The translations under genes and the position numbers were made by a program. Below, piece after piece: positions 57,491-64,000 of a stretch of 64,000 bases of DNA. The stretch lies in NCBI GenBank assembly GCA_037576195.1, contig CM075103.1, positions 13,950,001 through 14,014,000 of the forward strand, written 5' to 3'. Source of the DNA: Phytoseiulus persimilis (Eukaryota > Arthropoda > Arachnida > Mesostigmata > Phytoseiidae). Under the pieces are notes generated by a model that ran no database searches, was not told the origin of the DNA, and was given only the letters and a program-made list of their open reading frames with translations. Position 1 is the first letter of the stretch, and the number at the start of each line of letters is the position of its first letter.

Positions 57491-59289
57491 CGCTTGGGTC
57501 TTTTCGGAGGTGAAATTACGTTTCGATCCAAACGAATTGGAACGGCTTCACCGATCCCAGCACTTCTTCGAAACCATATATTATTTACTCCAGATTCCCT
57601 CGGGCTTGGTTAGCGAAGGTGAGATAGCGGAGCTTCATCGGTGTCTGGAACGGCGAAAACTTGAGCCATCGATCCCATTTCGCCGTCGGCGTCGGTTTGC
57701 TATTTTTCAAGCCTCATAATAAGGGCTCCGACTTCGAGTGAGACTGCCAAGCTTCGCGCAGACAGGGAATCGTTCGATCGAGCTTCGCCGGAGTGAACGA
57801 TCGGAATCTGTATTTTCGACTGCAGTAAAATAAGGTTTCAACGAATCCCCGTTATCACTAACAGGATCAAGCGGGAGCTCTCTCTGAAGAAAAAGTTCCA
57901 GTGGGAACAACTTCCGAATCCCCGCAGATGATAGAGCGAATCATCGTCGGCAAGGGCAGGGTAAGATTCCAGACATCGAAACTCAAGACATGATGAGTCG
58001 AAAGAGGGCTTCGACGCGGAAAACACTGGCATTCATCGGGGGCCAGAGACGAGAGCCTCCATGAACGAATTTCGTTCGCGTGTATGAGAGAAACCGCAAC
58101 TTAAAACCATAGACCTCCCGATTCTGAGAGAAGCTCCGCGATTCGTGAATCTGAGTATGGCGGCAGCGATATCTCGGGAACATTGGAGGATCCGCCATGT
58201 GCAGGTTTAATCTACCGCATGCGAGCATCGTTTTCGAGAATAAGAGCAGTGGTGGATGAACATCTGGGATACTCGGAACGCGGGACGAAATGGTGATGGG
58301 AGGTCGTGGATTTTCGGGAGAACGTCATTCCCCTCAAAATTGGATCCGGACCTTTCCGGTCGGTCATGGCCGAATGAGTCCTCTGCTTGCGAGGATGCGG
58401 AAACCAACCCAATTTGATCGGAGTACTTTTCGTGCATCAGAAGGGCGACGCACTCGCTGAAGGCGGGAAGCGAACCAAGCTCGGTGCTCCTGTGACCAGG
58501 GAAATCCGTCGACAGCTCCTGCCATAAACAAAATAATGGCCCCACAGTCACTGGTTCGTTGTAGTCTTCATCGTTGGAAACCGTCGTAGCGAAAAACCGA
58601 CAGCGAGACTGGAGTTTCGGAAGAGGGCAGCGCACGCACCACCGAGGACGTCGCGCCACATTCGCGGGGAACTCGGAGAGTCTTCGTGGGGAGAGCGCGG
58701 GAGTTTAGGGGAGAAGCGGAGTGCTGGACGAAAACTGCGCCGGCGGTTCTCTGAACTCCTCCGATTGCCGGTGGTAATGGTCTGGATTGAAGGTTAGTTC
58801 CCGGAACGGGCGAGGTGACATCTCGACCATCCAGGGCGAGGCCGGGAGGATTTTGTTTGGCACTGAAAAGGATTCGAGTCTGCTCCGATCCAGACGAAGT
58901 TCGTCACTTGGCCGTATTGGCCCCCTCCCACCCAAAACTTTGCCTACGTGGCGGGATCGCCGACGATTTTCTCATGAGAGGACATTAGGCTAAGATTCAC
59001 CATATTTTCCCGACCTTGGCGTTCGCTTTTATTATTTACTGACCCGTATTCGACATACAAGGAACCTATAAAGCCAACAACGTAGTTGTCACCGGAAACC
59101 GAGGTAGGTGACATTAGCCGCGAGCAGCGTTCCTGATGCACGTCGCAGGACCCCTGCACGGCTCGCTTCCGCTCCATTCAGACTTGGATTTTATGGTATC
59201 GAACTGAAGTCTTGCTTTTTCCATGAGGGAGGGTGAAACGCCAGCGGCACGAAGACGCCGTCAACGAAAACGCACGCAAATTTATGACC

Positions 59290-59530
59290 GGAAAGGTTTC
59301 GCGTGTTGATTATTTACGGCGGCCAGCATCGCGGCTTAAATCCGCGCACATCAGGCCGCCGGAGTACGTCTGGTCCCGGTCCGTTCCGTGAGTGCGCTCA
59401 GCTTGGTCTGTGTGGTTTTCTGTGGCGCATACTGTTGATTATTATCTCAACAATAGCGAGTCACGTTAGGTAGTTAAATTGTTATTGCTCGTTTATAACT
59501 CATTAAATATTAGTGCGCTTGCTGTCGGGT
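59290..59530. promoter_or_regulatory. Possible regulatory island
   Basis: An AT-rich island (about 59430-59520) is framed by GC-rich flanks. It holds sites of the type bound by animal homeodomain, GATA and Sox factors: TTTATGACC, TTATTTAC, TTATCT, AACAATAG, TTTATAAC, CATTAAAT. Such clusters are typical of enhancers or conserved noncoding elements, but the motifs are short and no target gene is visible. Confidence 0.2.
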
Positions 59531-60531
59531 CGCTCGCTCGTCTGTCCGCCCGCCCCTCTGGTCATTCGTCGCTGGCACGCTTGTGCCCAGGCGGAGTTCT
59601 CGAATCGGACTTCTTTTCGATGACCCCTCTGCGAGAGGCACTTCAATCTCGATGAAGATAAAATCTCGGGACATGTCGGTCTCAGCTCCAGTTCAGAGGA
59701 CTCGAAATCTCTCGACCGCTTCAGGCTATAATTTGAGGCGGGTCCCCGCAGCGAAATCTCCGACGTGTGCGTCGCGCACCGCGTTCAGAAGAGAGGACTC
59801 GAGCTTTCGGTGACACATTGAGGATTCTTCACTCCGCCGAGGAGGCCGACCCTGTCGGAGGACCGCATCGGCGCAACTCGCTCATAGATGCAAAGCGAAC
59901 TTCGGAACACTCTGGTAGAGCGTTGGGCTCTCGAAAAGGCTCTTCTTGCATCGTGTTCCTTGCCCGAGTTCCCACCAACAACGGCGAATTCCAGCAATCG
60001 AACATCACAACTAGTCGCTGGCTGCATGCGCTGTCTTTTTCCCCAGTTCGAACTCTCCTCGGCGACGACTGTTCTCCAGGGCTTAGAGCAGCCCATCGTT
60101 CGCCTCTTCAAATAAGTCCGACGCACTGTCTGAACTCTCCGGCGGTAGCGCAGCCGAATTACAGCTCACTGAACGTTCAAACGCTGGAGGCAATGCGGAA
60201 CGAGCACTTCTGATGATTTAACGACGAGACAACGCTGAGTTGAACAGACACATCCAACCGGAGCGACTATCACGCTACTTATTCACAAACTGGTTACATA
60301 TTACAACTTATGGGGGACGGTCTGGTCTTGGGCCCCGAAAAACGCGCTGGTGGCGTCGCCCCCCATCCGTCGCCCCCCAGCTCACAAGAAATGATCTGAG
60401 GCAGCGTTGTCCGAGAGCGTTATGCCGGTTGTTCTCGCAGAACAGCGCACTCGGGACTGGCAGTGCGGCTGGCTACCAGCTGCCGACGAGTGGCTCGGTA
60501 ATGCGGAGCTCAGGTCCGACTTTCCGAGCGC

Positions 60532-60553
60532 GAAATGCCGTGCACGGCATTTC
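60532..60553. repeat. 22-bp perfect palindrome
   Basis: GAAATGCCGTGC and GCACGGCATTTC share the central GTGCAC and make a gapless inverted repeat, the longest uninterrupted palindrome without a loop that I noticed in the window. Confidence 0.85.
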
Positions 60554-61561
60554 AAGCTGCGTCCTGCATGACAAGGTCGCAATCGCTCCAGACTCCAGCG
60601 TGAACATTTCCCACTGATTACTATTGAGCTAGTGAGCCACGGCGCCGGCATCTGAACAATCGGTGCCCTCGGTTACCCTGGAGTCGGGGCGGTGACGGAG
60701 GAAGCGATGGCGTGGCGAGCAATTCGAAAGCGGAACCGCATCTGACCAAAATGACTTCATTAGCCCACCATTCAAACGTCGACCCGAGCTCGGAGCCTCG
60801 GGGTCGTGCAGGGATTCTCGACGTAATGAATAGTGCAGTTAAACGAGTTCCCGCACCAGCGAGGTGGGTCAGACTAGAAGCAGTCAGGATGCGAGAAAAC
60901 TGACGAATCATTCATTGAGCCATCCCGAGCTTATTCCCGCGGGCAGTCAGTTATCGCCGGGAGAAAAAAGCCCGGTGTGGGCCTGGAATGACCTCGAGAG
61001 TCCTGGCGCGATCGTTCACCATCTTCTGTTCGTGAGGAGTCGTTTTGAAGGAAACCGATTGAAGTATCGCTCGAGCATGGGAAGAGAGATTTCTTCGCCC
61101 CAAGAACGACGCTCGACGCCTTGTCCTGATCTGCGTAGCTCCCAAAAATTGAAGACGTTTTCCGCCGAGAGAGCGGGACGTTCGACTAACGTTCGTCAGT
61201 TTTTTCTTTCAACATTATCAGAATTTCGTCTAACGACGCAGCTGTTTCAGATTCCCCGAATTTGCTCCTGTGGATCCCGCAGGACCTAAATACAACTTGA
61301 AAAACTACAGAAAGCGGGAATATTCATCAGTCGTGTTAGAGCATTGCCCGCCTGTGGACGTCTCCGGAGAACCAGGGAAATTTCGTAGATCGTGAATGAC
61401 GCGAGCAAGGAGGATGTCTTCGCGACAAGTCAGGAGCGGGAACGATTTTGAAGTGCATCAAAGCACAGAATGGCTTTGGCTCCAAATCCAATCAAATCTC
61501 CAACGCACATCAGATTCGCCGAAGTGGAGAATGATCACCAAATCCGGATCTGTTCATGCTT

Positions 61562-61690
61562 TGGCCAGGGCAGCTGCCAGTGTGTTCGGATACGATTACA
61601 AAGATCAAATCTAATCATATCTTAGCCAATGCAACTATCAGTCTGTTTGAGAATGATTACATACTTCGAATTCGATTGATCTCACCTGAC
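61562..61690 (+). repeat. Two diverged tandem units of about 64 bp
   Basis: CAGCTGCCAGTGTGTTCGGA and CAACTATCAGTCTGTTTGAG begin equivalent stretches, each followed by a GATTACA block, about 64 bp apart. A third, weaker unit may precede them at about 61505. The stretch is lower in GC than its surroundings. Confidence 0.45.
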
Positions 61691-61796
61691 CAAGAGACAC
61701 AGATGACCGAAATTATCCAAAGCTGGAGAACGGATCAAATCGTATATTCATGGGACCACAGAAATCGTCAGCGTTGAATGCGAAGAATGAATCAGA

Positions 61797-61885
61797 TTGG
61801 CCCGATGGCTTTCACGACGTTTGTTCATCTGCGCTTGGGTCAAGTTCGGAGTGAGTCACTGGGTTCGATTCCTGCGATATGTTCC
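61797..61885 (+). mobile_element. Possible tRNA-related SINE head
   Basis: TTGGCCCGATGGCTTTCACG is A-box-like and shares TGGCC.GATGG with the head of the SINE at 52.9 kb. GGGTTCGATTCCTGC, about 60 bases later, is a good B box. The distance suits a tRNA with a long variable arm. No acceptor pairing, tail or target duplication was established, so this is a decayed or chance copy. Confidence 0.4.
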
Positions 61886-61889
61886 CCGA

Positions 61890-64000
61890 ATCGGTAATGA
61901 GACAGAACATGGTTCTGATGATCGTTTTGAATGTCCGCGGTTTCGTGGCTGAACAACGGCTGCCTATGAATTCGTGAAAATTCTCAAGCTCAGTAAGGGG
62001 GAAATCATCTTCCGGCGATCAGAGGATTATTTTTCCGCAAACAAGGTCCAGTTCGAAATGCTCGGGGTACACATACCGAAATCGGAACGACACAGAGAAT
62101 ATGAGCGTAGCCGTTCTGCAAGGGTGACACCCGAAATCGTGAAGCGTTCCTCATTCTCCTCCCAGATCATTTCTCGAGGGATTCTCTCTGATAGTCCTTA
62201 TGAGGGAATCTGGTGCTCCTTCGCCGGGCGCATATCGATACGTGCTCCGAGAAGCCGACAATGGAAGGTCATCTCCCTCGAGAGTTCGATCCATGAAAAG
62301 CAAAGTGCAGATACCATTGATCCCAGTCCGAAAATACCGGGAAGTGCGGCATGCCGTATGACGAGTGGGTCAAGTATGCGCGGTAGCGGGATACGTGGCG
62401 GCCGTCACGCTACAAGAAAACTCTTCGATATATTTTCATGTTCGGCCGCAAATTAGTCCGAAGGAGAGGGTGATCTCGAATATTTCCCAGCAAGACTTTC
62501 AGCGTTTAGCAAGAGTTGGGCAAGGCCAGCGCGATCTACTCGGTGGTTGAGAGAACGTTGCGATGGAAGTCTGAACGGAAATTGGGCAGTCAACGAAATG
62601 AGCCCCAAGCAGAGACGTAGTGCCTGCGCCAAGGGGGAATTTGAATATTTCGGCTTGGAATCGAGAGGAAAAAAACTCCGTCGAGGCGTCGACCGCCCTT
62701 CTCGTCCTCGGCTTTATACTCTGAACGAACGACATGGTGAGAGGAGGGGCATGAGATTGTGAATTATTCAAAACGAACGCCATTACAAAAAACATTCGCA
62801 GGGACGCGGGTCCTTCAGTGGGCACGATGTTCAAGCCTCAACTTGAGTGAGAGGCTCCGCGACGGGCAAAACAAACCTCGCGTCGTTGAACTGCGTTCAC
62901 TTTTCGCGCGCAATGCTGACCACGGGCAATGTCGGGGACGAACAGAGAGCAGAATCGGCCACCTTCGGAGAGAACGTGGACGAGTCTGAATCCATGGTCC
63001 GAACTTAGGTTACAGCTCCAAATCGAACTTGGAAAATCGATTGACCGACAAGCTTACTGCGGCAGCGTCTAAGCCTGATAACTAAAACTCCCTTCGCCGG
63101 CAGGTCGCCAGGCCGCGGATACGAGCGTGGACGGGGGGCGAATGGGCGTGCGGGCGGGCGAGAACCCTGGTTGGCTGGCTTTTAATGGCTCGGTTTTTGT
63201 GTGCTGTGTCGTTTCGGAACGTTCGTTGTCCTTTTGTTTGAAACCGAGTAATCGAATCGAACAACCGCCACCGCTGCAACTCCTTCCCACCGTTGCCACC
63301 GCGCAGCCTTTCCAACTCTTGTTGCTAACGCTCGCCCACTCGTTTTAAAGCTGTGAACGGCAGGCTTTCGGAGTTAAAACAGAACCCCGTCCCGGAACGA
63401 AGACACGCACGTAGGAAGAATGATGAAAACCGTGACCGAAGGCGGGATGGGGAGAAACGAACAAAGAGAATCGATAATTCATCGCACAAAGCTCGACTTT
63501 CTCCAGGAGGACTTGTGAAAACCCTTCGGAACAGGCGAAATCCTCGGGGAAGACCGAAAGCATCGCAATCCGACAAAATCACCGCAGATCGCTGATAAAA
63601 TCAGCTTCGGATCCAGCGGCATCGAGAATCGGACCAGCACTTGGTGATGGACTCTTGCAAGCGATCAGGACCCACGTCGCGAATCCAAGCCTCCTCTGAA
63701 GCGTAGCTTCACTCGGGACGCTCACTTTTCACTCTGTATCGATGAAGTGAGACAGGCCTGTGCTCAAAGTATTCAATTCACATTCATAACATGACTATCC
63801 GCCCCCACCGGGGGCGATGGAATCGATTCGTCCACCGAGCTGAGCTGAGCATATGGAGAGCTTCTGAATCTTCACAGAGCGCAGACAGCCAGATCCTCGA
63901 ACAAGGAACTAGTTCCTGGTACTATAGGATTAATGGGAACGTTTGAGTTCCGCTCAGCCGTCTATCGTGGAAAAAGCGGGTGCTCACTCATAGAAGAACG
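61890..64000. other. Anonymous sequence
   Basis: No supported gene. The part at about 63080-63350 is a GC- and CT-rich tract (GGGCGTGCGGGCGGGCGAG, later CCGCCACCGCTGC) that looks like an untranslated leader or promoter-proximal DNA, but no start exon could be recognised after it. Confidence 0.4.

Larger units (their letters stand above)
55790..61561. other. Anonymous sequence with small repeats
   Basis: No supported gene. It contains triplet repeats, a GA repeat, two perfect palindromes and an AT-rich island at 59.4 kb, listed separately. CSCG at about 61259 followed later by LEHC recalls a LINE knuckle, but the spacing is wrong and a stop intervenes. Confidence 0.4.

Noticed and set aside
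61240-61365. CSCG followed by LEHCP as a LINE zinc knuckle
   Set aside because: The cysteines are too far apart and a stop codon and frame change lie between them.
1-64000. CRISPR array, operon, phage or plasmid features
   Set aside because: Searched by eye for regular direct repeats with unique spacers, tightly spaced same-strand frames with ribosome-binding sites, and long open frames; none is present, and the sequence is eukaryotic in character.

Overview
This 64 kb window looks like nuclear DNA of a eukaryote, most likely an invertebrate animal. Both strands lack long open frames (none reaches 220 codons), and the sequence contains tRNA-derived SINEs, non-LTR retrotransposon debris and small DNA-transposon derivatives with clear target-site duplications. 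CpG is plentiful and the base composition is fairly even. I cannot fix the taxon; an arthropod (for example a chelicerate) would fit, but that is a guess. No rRNA, functional tRNA, CRISPR, operon or complete protein-coding gene was recognised.

Layout. 1-7 kb: anonymous sequence with small repeats. 7.1-8.0 kb: a 903-bp fold-back element with about 230-bp arms roughly 97% alike and an 8-bp target duplication (hAT type). 9.0, 28.9 and 40.3 kb: three decayed copies of one coding sequence (family A, minus strand). 11.15-11.72 kb: a 570-bp hAT-type MITE made of GATTCGAATC arrays around a 42-bp perfect hairpin. 17.2-17.5 kb: a probable reverse-transcriptase relic on the minus strand. 20.4-20.9 kb and 44.3 kb: two short exon-like segments of unknown identity. 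22.2 and 46.6 kb: a 44-46 bp minisatellite whose unit also forms the core of the MITE at 11.4 kb. 32.2 and 61.8 kb: tRNA-related SINE-like sequences. 42.9 and 55.7 kb: two copies of another coding relic (family B, possibly gag-like), in opposite orientation. 48.1-48.8 kb: clustered AACCGCGGTTATT motifs. 52.3-53.1 kb: the 3' end of a LINE interrupted by a complete SINE with a perfect 15-bp target duplication; leaving out the SINE and one duplication copy puts the LINE frame back in register. 54.76-55.32 kb: a 189-bp hAT-type MITE, then 46 bp later a 326-bp Tc1/mariner (pogo/Tigger-like) MITE, followed by more decayed coding sequence.

The window therefore records mobile-element activity in gene-poor DNA. 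The best-supported calls are the four DNA elements and the SINE, because each has flanking duplications and matching ends. No novel defence, biosynthetic or regulatory system was found. The most unusual structure is the minisatellite unit shared between the core of a hAT MITE and two separate arrays. Domain names for the relics rest on motif reading only, since no database search was possible.
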